In this document: positions 1 through 6,148 of the stretch, piece after piece
Layout of the letters: the number at the start of each line of letters is the position of its first letter
Position numbering within the stretch: the first letter of the stretch is position 1
Source: an uncultured Clostridia bacterium
GTDB lineage: Bacteria; Bacillota; Clostridia; Peptostreptococcales; Anaerovoracaceae
DNA length: 24,338 nucleotides
Reading direction: 5' to 3'
NCBI GenBank assembly: GCA_934255545.1
Contig: CAKQOE010000037.1
Location: 1-24,338, forward strand
Translations under genes and position numbers: made by a program
Notes under the pieces: generated by a model
What the model saw: the letters and a program-made list of their open reading frames with translations, nothing else
What the model was told of the DNA's origin: nothing
Databases searched by the model: none

Positions 1-106
1 TTAAAAAATTGACAAAAAAATTAAGCATTTGCAACGCTCATGAAGATTTTTTTATTAATTGACTGTCAAACTCCCGTGTTATTTTTATGAATTATGTTTT
101 TTCTTG

Positions 107-135
107 TTGAATTTGTATACAATTAAGCATATAAT
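107..135 (+). promoter_or_regulatory. sigma-A-type promoter for the aminotransferase gene
   Basis: TTGAAT at 107-112 and a perfect TATAAT at 130-135 are separated by 17 bp, the ideal SigA spacing. A second TATAAT lies at 139-144. Transcription would begin near 142, giving a leader of about 120 nt before the ATG at 264. Confidence 0.7.
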
Positions 136-154
136 ACGTATAATATAGCGCTGG

Positions 155-178
155 ACCACGCCCGCCGGCGGGCGCGGT
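155..178. repeat. GC-rich perfect palindrome in the 5' leader
   Basis: Positions 159-174 are a perfect 16-bp palindrome (CGCCCGCC followed by GGCGGGCG). After one A/C mismatch the pairing resumes (ACC with GGT), so the dyad spans 155-178. It lies just downstream of the predicted transcription start in a very AT-rich leader. It could be an RNA hairpin or an operator. There is no T-run, so it is not an intrinsic terminator. Confidence 0.6.
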
Positions 179-263
179 GAAGGGCTCATTCGTAAGAGAA
201 TGGAATTGAATTTTTATTTTATGTAAATCGTTAATATTTTAATATAGAAACAGAGGTAAAAAT

Positions 264-1508
264 ATGGACTATATCTTCGCAGAAGGAAACGGCCGCGAGA
301 TCACTGGAGTAGACAAGATCTTCAGTGTAAGCCAGAAGGCCAAGGCAGCTATCGCTGAATACGGTAAAGAGAATGTTATAAACGCTACCATTGGGGCGCT
401 TCTTGATGATAACGGTAATCTTATAGTACTTTCTTCCATGGTAGATGTTCTGAATCACATGGAGCCTTCACAGTTTGCAGAGTACGCTCCTATAGCGGGA
501 ACGCCTGATTTTCTCAGCATCATAAAGACTGCTGCGTTCGGAAACTATGTCCCTGAGGGATATATCGAAGCGTGCGCGACACCGGGCGGTACAGGCTCTA
601 TAAGAAATACGATCTCATGCTATTCAAAGCCGGGAGACAAGGTCCTTACATCAAACTGGTACTGGAGCCCGTACAGAACTATCGCTACAGAGATAGGCCG
701 CGATATCGCGACATATAAGATGTTTGATGAAAACGATGAATTCAACTTCAAGGATTTTGAAGATAAGATAAACGATCTTCTTGACGCTCAGGGCAGCCTT
801 GTTATTATATTTAACGCGCCTGCGCACAACCCTACAGGATACACTCCTTCAGATGAAACGTGGGATAAGATCATAGAGATCATAAAGCGCTGTGCAAAGC
901 CAGGCAAAAAGATCACGTTCTTCCTCGACATCGCGTATATAGATTTTGCAGGTGACTCTGATAAGGCGCGCCAGTTCCTGCCTAAGTTCGGCAACCTGCC
1001 TGAAAATATCCTGACTGTAGTAGGCTTCAGCTCATCAAAGGGCTTTACATTCTATGGTCTGCGTACAGGCGCTATGTTATGCATAACTCCAAATAAAGAG
1101 ATCGCTGCCGAGTTCAAGCACTTTACTTCGTTTGCAAGCAGAGGCTCATGGTCAAACTGCGTAAGAGTAGGTCAGACTGCTCTCGCAAAAGTATTTAAGG
1201 ATGAAGAGCTCCTTACCAGAGTCTTTGACGAAAGAAAGAAGTACGAAGATCTGCTTGCGCGCAGATGCAAAGTGTTCAAGGAAGCTGCAAAGGAAGCGGG
1301 CCTGCGCACATGCCCGTTCAACGCAGGCTTCTTCATCACTATCCCATGCGAAAATGATGACGCAGTAAACGAAGAGCTCTTTAAGGACAACATATTTGCT
1401 ATCGCTATAGGCGGCGGTATAAGGATCGCTATATCAGCTATAAGCGAAGACGCCTGCAGGATCGTTCCTGCGAAGGTCGCAGCAGCTATAAAGCGCGTAA
1501 ACGGTTAG
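264..1508 (+). CDS. PLP-dependent class I/II aminotransferase (aspartate/aromatic type)
   Basis: This 414-residue protein is a fold-type I aminotransferase, a cytosolic enzyme that moves an amino group between an amino acid and a 2-oxo acid through pyridoxal phosphate. Visible features are HNPTG with N189 (substrate carboxylate and PLP contact), D222 and Y225 in FLDIAYIDF (PLP ring contacts), and SSSKGFTFYGLRTGA, where K259 should form the Schiff base. The length fits the aspartate/aromatic aminotransferase group, full length at both ends. The start at 264 has AGAGG at 252-256. The gene is monocistronic, with its own promoter and a hairpin terminator shared with the convergent ECF gene. The substrate cannot be told from the sequence; an aromatic or dicarboxylic amino acid is an inference from the family. 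Confidence 0.88.
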   Translation: MDYIFAEGNGREITGVDKIFSVSQKAKAAIAEYGKENVINATIGALLDDNGNLIVLSSMVDVLNHMEPSQFAEYAPIAGTPDFLSIIKTAAFGNYVPEGYIEACATPGGTGSIRNTISCYSKPGDKVLTSNWYWSPYRTIATEIGRDIATYKMFDENDEFNFKDFEDKINDLLDAQGSLVIIFNAPAHNPTGYTPSDETWDKIIEIIKRCAKPGKKITFFLDIAYIDFAGDSDKARQFLPKFGNLPENILTVVGFSSSKGFTFYGLRTGAMLCITPNKEIAAEFKHFTSFASRGSWSNCVRVGQTALAKVFKDEELLTRVFDERKKYEDLLARRCKVFKEAAKEAGLRTCPFNAGFFITIPCENDDAVNEELFKDNIFAIAIGGGIRIAISAISEDACRIVPAKVAAAIKRVNG

Positions 1509-1541
1509 CATTACGTTTTAAGAAAATAAGAAATGATAAAA

Positions 1542-1572
1542 AAGCTCCGGCAGAATGATCCTGCCGGAGCTT
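1542..1572. terminator. bidirectional intrinsic terminator between convergent genes
   Basis: A 12-bp perfect stem (1542-1553 with 1561-1572) closes a 7-nt loop. On the minus strand the stem is followed by a run of six T (A-run 1538-1543), so it should end the ECF S-component transcript strongly. On the plus strand the tail AAATTTT is weaker but can serve the aminotransferase gene. Confidence 0.85.
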
Positions 1573-1627
1573 AAATTTTGCAGATAATGCTGTTACATGC
1601 AGTACAGTAATAAAAGCAGACTGCAAG

Positions 1628-1663
1628 CGACCGTCACCGGTCGAACAGCGGATAAAGATCCGC
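1628..1663. repeat. tandem small hairpins
   Basis: Two adjacent perfect hairpins: CGACCG-TCAC-CGGTCG (1628-1643) and GCGGAT-AAAG-ATCCGC (1648-1663). The first has the same stem as the hairpin at 9060-9075 with a different loop. They lie in the 3' untranslated region of the minus-strand ECF gene and lack a T-run. Confidence 0.55.
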
Positions 1664-1682
1664 CTGTGACCTGAAATGTATA

Positions 1683-2219
1683 TCAGTTGTCTGATGTATG
1701 GTTGACCATGATGTTTTTAAGCGGGCTCTTCTGAAGCGCTTCAGAAAGTATAAAACCTACTGCGATGGCGAGGCCGCCCTGGATAGTCATACCGCCTGCT
1801 TCAGCGATAGCGCCGCCAACGCCGCCCTCCAGGCAGAAGCCTGCGGCAGAGTAGAATACAGTTTCAACTATAACTCCGCAAAGTACAGCGATGAACCAGC
1901 GCGCCCTTCCGTGAAGTCCGAATATCTCAGACCTGAGTATCGCACCTATAACGAGCGCCATGACAGCCTTTGAAACAAGAGATATCGGAGCCCACATGGC
2001 ATAACCGAGTATAAGATCGGCCAGCATAGCGCCAAGTCCTGCTGAAAGAGCGCCTCTTTTTCCTCCGACAAACATTACGGTGAGAACGATCATTGCATCT
2101 CCGAGATGCGTGTAACCGCCTGCTCCGTTAGGAAAGCTGAGACATGTAGCTACAAAAACAACAGCGGCAAGCAGTCCACCTATAACCACCTTCTGAATCG
2201 GATCATTACGTGAATTCAT
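1683..2219 (-). CDS. ECF transporter S component (orphan substrate-binding membrane subunit)
   Basis: This 178-residue, very hydrophobic protein has about five to six membrane segments and resembles S components of energy-coupling-factor importers. These bind a vitamin or other micronutrient and use a shared EcfA-EcfA'-EcfT module. The block around YTHLGDAMIVL followed by GGKRGALSAGLGAMLADLILGY and WAPISLVSKAVMALVIG is typical of the ECF S-component family related to riboflavin-type subunits. No ATPase or EcfT gene lies nearby, so it is probably a group II system that borrows a module encoded elsewhere. I chose the ATG at 2219 rather than an upstream in-frame start because AGGAGG lies eight bases before it; the upstream extension would read through the leader palindrome. 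The substrate is unknown, and I see no riboswitch in the short leader. Confidence 0.8.
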   Translation of the reverse strand: MNSRNDPIQKVVIGGLLAAVVFVATCLSFPNGAGGYTHLGDAMIVLTVMFVGGKRGALSAGLGAMLADLILGYAMWAPISLVSKAVMALVIGAILRSEIFGLHGRARWFIAVLCGVIVETVFYSAAGFCLEGGVGGAIAEAGGMTIQGGLAIAVGFILSEALQKSPLKNIMVNHTSDN

Positions 2220-2264
2220 AAATAATTCCTCCTTAGTAATATATCTGAAATGATGAAGTATCAG

Positions 2265-2280
2265 GGCGCCGCGCGGCGCC
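2265..2280. repeat. GC-rich perfect palindrome in the ECF gene leader
   Basis: A perfect 16-bp palindrome (GGCGCCGC followed by GCGGCGCC) lies between the predicted minus-strand promoter and the ribosome site of the ECF gene. Its position matches the palindrome at 159-174 and the hairpin at 10372-10391, also GC-rich dyads in gene leaders. It could form a 6-bp stem in the mRNA or act as a DNA operator. Confidence 0.6.
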
Positions 2281-2299
2281 GTAAAAAATTCCAAGTAGA

Positions 2300-2328
2300 A
2301 TAATAACACATTTTCGCCCATGCAAAAA
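2300..2328 (-). promoter_or_regulatory. possible promoter for the ECF S-component gene
   Basis: Read on the minus strand, TATTAT occupies 2305-2300 and is preceded by TGT, an extended -10 form. TTTTTG sits 17 bp upstream (2328-2323) but is a poor -35. The predicted start near 2293 would give a leader of about 75 nt. Confidence 0.4.
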
Positions 2329-2357
2329 GCGTTACCGGTACGCAATATACACAAGGA

Positions 2358-2386
2358 TTGATTATAAAGCAATAAAATGGTATACT
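2358..2386 (+). promoter_or_regulatory. sigma-A-type promoter for truA and downstream genes
   Basis: TTGATT at 2358-2363 and TATACT at 2381-2386 are separated by exactly 17 bp and lie 39 bp before the truA ATG. This promoter diverges from the minus-strand ECF promoter and could drive the cluster running through the LuxR gene. Confidence 0.7.
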
Positions 2387-2424
2387 AACTATCGATTACA
2401 GGCATTTTCAGGGAGCGGTCAAAA

Positions 2425-3234
2425 ATGAGGAATATCCTGCTGAAAATAGAATACGACGGGACTGAGTTTTCAGGCTGGCAGCGTCAGCCGCAGCCGGAGG
2501 TACGCACAGTACAGGGCGAGATAGAGGAAACGCTTTCAAGACTGTGCGGGCAGGAGATACGTATAGACGGTACAGGCCGTACAGACGCAGGCGTACACGC
2601 ACTGGGACAGTGCGCCACGTTCAGCGGGGATTTCGGCATACCTGTGGAAAGGCTTGCAAAAGCAGCAAACGACATACTTGCAGACAGCCGTCAGAAATGC
2701 GGACCTGTCAGGATCATATCGGCAGAGGAAGTGCCTGAAGGATTTCACGCGCGCTTCAGTGCAAAAGGCAAGACGTACGTGTACCGTATATGCAATGCCG
2801 AAAATATGCCGGTATTTATGAGAAACTACAGGTATCATGTAAAGCAGCCGCTTGATACAGATGCTATGAAAAAGGCTGCAGCTGCGTTTCCCGGAAAGCG
2901 TGACTTTGAGGCGTTTATGGCAATGGGAAGCAATCCGCAGGAAACGACTGTACGGACGATATTCGGCGTTAATATCGAAACTCGCGGCAGCGAGATAAAC
3001 ATATCAGTCACAGGCGATGGATTCTTGTACAATATGGTAAGGATAATAGCAGGAACGCTTGTGGATGTGGGACTCGGACGTCTGCAGGCAGACGATGTGC
3101 CTGATATCATAGCAGGCTGCGACAGGCAGAAAGCCGGACATACAGCGCCTCCTCAGGGCCTTTATATGGCAGAAGTATATTTTGACAGAGAGCTTATGAT
3201 AGAAAAAGCCGCAAGACCGTGGCCGGTTGGATAA
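2425..3234 (+). CDS. truA: tRNA pseudouridine(38-40) synthase TruA
   Basis: TruA converts uridines 38, 39 and 40 in the anticodon arm of many tRNAs to pseudouridine. The 269-residue protein starts with the family's KIEYDGTEFSGWQRQP. It carries the catalytic block GTGRTDAGVHA with the nucleophile at D54, and later has FHARFSAKGKTYVYRI and GDGFLYNMVRIIAGTLVDVG, all hallmarks of TruA. Length is normal. The start at 2425 has only a weak GGAG-like site (2412-2415), but the N-terminus aligns with the family. It is the first gene after the promoter at 2358-2386, and the dCMP-deaminase-like gene follows 32 bp later in the same direction. Confidence 0.96.
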   Translation: MRNILLKIEYDGTEFSGWQRQPQPEVRTVQGEIEETLSRLCGQEIRIDGTGRTDAGVHALGQCATFSGDFGIPVERLAKAANDILADSRQKCGPVRIISAEEVPEGFHARFSAKGKTYVYRICNAENMPVFMRNYRYHVKQPLDTDAMKKAAAAFPGKRDFEAFMAMGSNPQETTVRTIFGVNIETRGSEINISVTGDGFLYNMVRIIAGTLVDVGLGRLQADDVPDIIAGCDRQKAGHTAPPQGLYMAEVYFDRELMIEKAARPWPVG

Positions 3235-3266
3235 AAAGCAATATATATTACTTAAAGGTGGAAAAT

Positions 3267-3785
3267 ATGGGTGAAAAAGACAAAAAACTGTCTGAAAGAC
3301 CCGGCTGGGATAAATATTTCATGGAGATAGCCGAGGTCACTAAGAAAAGATCTACATGCCTTAGAAGACATGTAGGAGCAGTCATAGTAAAGGACAACAG
3401 GATACTTGCGACAGGTTATAACGGCGTGCCTACCGGTATAGAGCACTGCGGCAGGCGAGGATGTCTCAGGGACGAGCTTAAGGTGCCGTCAGGCGAGAGA
3501 CATGAGCTGTGCAGAGGGATACACGCAGAACAGAACGCTATAGTTCAGGCTGCGTATCTCGGAGTTTCAATAGACGACAGTACGCTTTACTGTACAAATC
3601 AGCCGTGTATACTATGTGCAAAAATGCTTATAAACGCAGGCGTAAAAAGGATAGTGATAAAAGAGGGGTATCCTGACACGTATGCGCAGCAGATGCTTGA
3701 GGAAGCAGGCCTTAAGGTCGAGCTTATAGATGAAATAAGCCAGGATGATGACAGCACGGATCGTGAGGTCTGTCAGAATATATAA
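3267..3785 (+). CDS. cytidine/deoxycytidylate deaminase family protein (dCMP deaminase, ComEB-like)
   Basis: This 172-residue zinc enzyme probably deaminates dCMP to dUMP, feeding thymidylate synthesis. The zinc site is complete: HAEQNAI gives H86 and the catalytic E88, and PCILC gives C114 and C117. The preceding region from TCLRRHVGAVIVKDNRI to ATGYNGVP matches the ComEB/dCMP deaminase group, and so does the length. An in-frame upstream start exists inside the end of truA, but the ATG at 3267 is preceded by AAAGGTGG and is the better choice. From memory, a deaminase next to tagO- and wecB-type genes is a common Clostridial arrangement upstream of the ATP synthase operon. The ATP synthase genes are not present here. 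Confidence 0.88.
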   Translation: MGEKDKKLSERPGWDKYFMEIAEVTKKRSTCLRRHVGAVIVKDNRILATGYNGVPTGIEHCGRRGCLRDELKVPSGERHELCRGIHAEQNAIVQAAYLGVSIDDSTLYCTNQPCILCAKMLINAGVKRIVIKEGYPDTYAQQMLEEAGLKVELIDEISQDDDSTDREVCQNI

Positions 3786-3790
3786 ACAAA

Positions 3791-3808
3791 ATGACCCTCA
3801 CGGGTCAT
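3791..3808. repeat. short perfect hairpin between the deaminase and tagO
   Basis: ATGACCC-TCAC-GGGTCAT forms a perfect 7-bp stem with a 4-nt loop six bases after the deaminase stop codon. No T-run follows, so it may be an mRNA 3'-end stabiliser or weak pause site rather than a terminator. Confidence 0.45.
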
Positions 3809-3851
3809 AAATAAGGAAATTCAAGGATAAGGGATTTAAGGAGTAAACAAA

Positions 3852-4964
3852 ATGAAGTATATAATGATGGTCGCCGTGACATTCATAATAGCGCTCGCGG
3901 CTACGCCGCTCGCCATAAAACTGGCACCCAGGATCGGCGCAATGGACATACCAAAGGACAAAAGAAGGATGCACTCAAAGCCTATGCCGCGTTTCGGAGG
4001 GCTTGCGATATTCCTGGCCTGCGAGGCAGGCATTGCGATATTCCTGCATAAGGATCCAAAGGCTTTAGTAATACTGCTGGGCGGGCTGCTGATATACGCT
4101 GTCGGCGTGGTCGATGACCTGAAGGGCATACCGGCAAAGCTGAAGTTCGTGCTTCAGAGCATATGCGCCATGATCATATATGCCGGCGGTATAAAGATAG
4201 ATTTTATAAAGAATCCTGCAACATACTTTTCAGGCGTAGACGCATATATATGGTTTCCGGGGCCTGTAAGCTTTGTCATAACAGTGATATGGGTAGTAGG
4301 TCTTACAAATACAGTGAACCTTATAGACGGACTTGACGGACTGGCGGCCGGTGTTTCATGCATAGCGTCGGCATGTATAGCGTATTCTGCGTTCCTGAGC
4401 GGACAGTACACTGTAGCGCTTGCAATGCTTGCAGTAACAGGATCCACGCTGGGATTCCTGCCGTTTAACTTCCACCCTGCAAAGATATTCATGGGAGACA
4501 GCGGTTCGCTGTACCTCGGATTTATGATAGCAGTTATTTCCATATTTGGATCGACGAAGGGCGCTACGCTCATAGCTACCATAGTTCCGTTCCTTGTGCT
4601 TGGTCTGCCTATATTTGACACAGCATTTGCGATCATAAGGCGCTGGGTCAACGGCTGCCCTATCATGACGGCAGATAAAGGTCACTTACATCACAGGATA
4701 ATGAACACAGGCATAGGACAGCGCCGCACGGTCCTCATAATGTACTGCATAAGCGCGATAATGGGTATGGTAGCAGTCCTTGTAGTACAGCGCATATGGA
4801 TAGAAGCTGCAGTTCTCAGCGTTGTCGCTGCAGTCCTTGTATGCGTATTCATAGCAGACCATACTACTATGAAGGAGATAATGCGCGAAGGCCTGCCTGA
4901 GGACATATTAAACAACGAGTCAAACGCTCATGAGCATCATCTGCATCATGATCATGACGCATAG
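3852..4964 (+). CDS. tagO: undecaprenyl-phosphate GlcNAc-1-phosphate transferase (WecA/TagO family)
   Basis: This 370-residue polytopic membrane enzyme transfers GlcNAc-1-phosphate from UDP-GlcNAc to undecaprenyl phosphate, the first step of teichoic acid or other wall glycopolymer synthesis. The family's catalytic motifs are all present: D88-D89 in VVDDLKG, D159 and D162 in NLIDGLDGLA, D216 in FMGDSGSL, and HLHH (278-281), a WecA/TagO signature that MraY lacks. About ten hydrophobic segments alternate with these cytosolic loops. AAGGAG at 3838-3843 supports the start. The C-terminus is odd: NESNAHEHHLHHDHDA is a histidine-rich tail that could bind metal. wecB follows 53 bp later, which fits a shared precursor pathway from UDP-GlcNAc. 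Confidence 0.92.
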   Translation: MKYIMMVAVTFIIALAATPLAIKLAPRIGAMDIPKDKRRMHSKPMPRFGGLAIFLACEAGIAIFLHKDPKALVILLGGLLIYAVGVVDDLKGIPAKLKFVLQSICAMIIYAGGIKIDFIKNPATYFSGVDAYIWFPGPVSFVITVIWVVGLTNTVNLIDGLDGLAAGVSCIASACIAYSAFLSGQYTVALAMLAVTGSTLGFLPFNFHPAKIFMGDSGSLYLGFMIAVISIFGSTKGATLIATIVPFLVLGLPIFDTAFAIIRRWVNGCPIMTADKGHLHHRIMNTGIGQRRTVLIMYCISAIMGMVAVLVVQRIWIEAAVLSVVAAVLVCVFIADHTTMKEIMREGLPEDILNNESNAHEHHLHHDHDA

Positions 4965-5017
4965 ACAGACGCGCAGACTATAAAAAGAAATTTATGAAAG
5001 AAAGAGGGAATATATAA

Positions 5018-6148
5018 ATGAAGGTAATGTCAGTTTTCGGGACACGCCCCGAAGCAATAAAAATGGCTCCGCTCGTTAAAAAGCTTAATGCGGACCCGGA
5101 TATAGAATCAGTTCTCTGCGTTACAGCGCAGCACAGAGAGATGCTGGATCAGGTACTTGAGCTTTTTGAGCTTAAGCCTGATTACGACCTTAATATAATG
5201 AAGCCTAACCAGACTCTTGCAATGATAACTGCAAATGTTCTTACAGGTATGGAAGATGTGCTGGTAAAGGAAAGACCTGACATAGTTCTCGTTCACGGTG
5301 ATACAAGCACGACATTCTCTGCGGCGCTCGCAGCATTTTATCAGAAGATCCCTGTAGGGCATGTTGAGGCAGGCCTCAGAACTTATGATATGTATTCTCC
5401 GTTCCCTGAAGAGGTCAACAGAGTCCTGACAGGACATATGGCGTCTATACATTTTGCGCCTACAGAGCGTAACCGCAGCAACCTCATGAAGGAAGGCATC
5501 CCTGAAGACAGGATAGCCATAACAGGCAATACAGTCGTAGACGCGCTCCTCGAGGTCGCAGGCAAGCCTTATGAATTTGAAGACGAAACACTCAAAAATA
5601 TAGACTTTGAAAATAAGCGCGTTATCGCAGTAACATGCCACAGACGCGAAAACCTCGGCGAGTATATGGTACACATATTCTCTGCGATAAGAGAGATAGC
5701 AGAAGAATTTGACGATGTAGAAGTAGTTTACCCTGTACATCTCAACCCTAAGGTACGCGCTACAGCAAACGAGATACTCAGCGGCTGTGAAAACGTACAT
5801 CTTATAGATCCGCTCAGTTATCAGCCGTTCGTAAATCTTATGGCTAAATCGTATTTCATTATTACGGATTCAGGTGGCATGCAGGAGGAAGCTCCTTCTC
5901 TCGGAAAGCCTGTACTCGTAGTACGCCGTGAGACAGAAAGACCTGAAGCGCTTGCGGCAGGTACTGTAAAGCTCGCAGGAGTAGAGCAGGCTACTATAGC
6001 TGCGATGGCCAGAGAGCTGCTTACAGATAAGTCGGCTTATGATGCCATGGCTCACGCCGAGAACCCTTACGGTGACGGCCATGCCTGCGAAAAGATCATA
6101 GAAGCTCTTAAAAATATGAAATGGCCGGAGGGAGCCATAAATGAATAA
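5018..6148 (+). CDS. wecB: UDP-N-acetylglucosamine 2-epimerase (non-hydrolysing)
   Basis: The product (376 residues, also called MnaA) interconverts UDP-GlcNAc and UDP-ManNAc, supplying ManNAc for wall teichoic acid linkage units or other surface glycans. The N-terminal FGTRPEAIKMAPLV is the family signature. HGDTSTTFSAALAAF, HVEAGLRTYD (H115, E117), TCHRRENLGE and TDSGGMQEEAPSLGKP follow in the expected order of a GT-B fold enzyme. Length is normal. AGAGGGA precedes the ATG. The gene follows the TagO-like transferase on the same strand, and its last eight bases overlap the start of the LuxR-type regulator, so the two are very likely cotranscribed and translationally coupled. Confidence 0.95.
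   Translation: MKVMSVFGTRPEAIKMAPLVKKLNADPDIESVLCVTAQHREMLDQVLELFELKPDYDLNIMKPNQTLAMITANVLTGMEDVLVKERPDIVLVHGDTSTTFSAALAAFYQKIPVGHVEAGLRTYDMYSPFPEEVNRVLTGHMASIHFAPTERNRSNLMKEGIPEDRIAITGNTVVDALLEVAGKPYEFEDETLKNIDFENKRVIAVTCHRRENLGEYMVHIFSAIREIAEEFDDVEVVYPVHLNPKVRATANEILSGCENVHLIDPLSYQPFVNLMAKSYFIITDSGGMQEEAPSLGKPVLVVRRETERPEALAAGTVKLAGVEQATIAAMARELLTDKSAYDAMAHAENPYGDGHACEKIIEALKNMKWPEGAINE

Noticed and set aside
9..37. TTGACA near the window start as a promoter
   Set aside because: No -10 occurs at suitable spacing; the 107-135 promoter is far better.
2220..2372. Longer N-terminus for the ECF S component
   Set aside because: The extension lacks a ribosome site, crosses the leader palindrome and is unlike the family; AGGAGG fixes the start at 2219.
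4154..4666. 170-codon minus-strand frame inside tagO
   Set aside because: It is antisense to a gene with all catalytic motifs intact; no ribosome site or recognisable domain.
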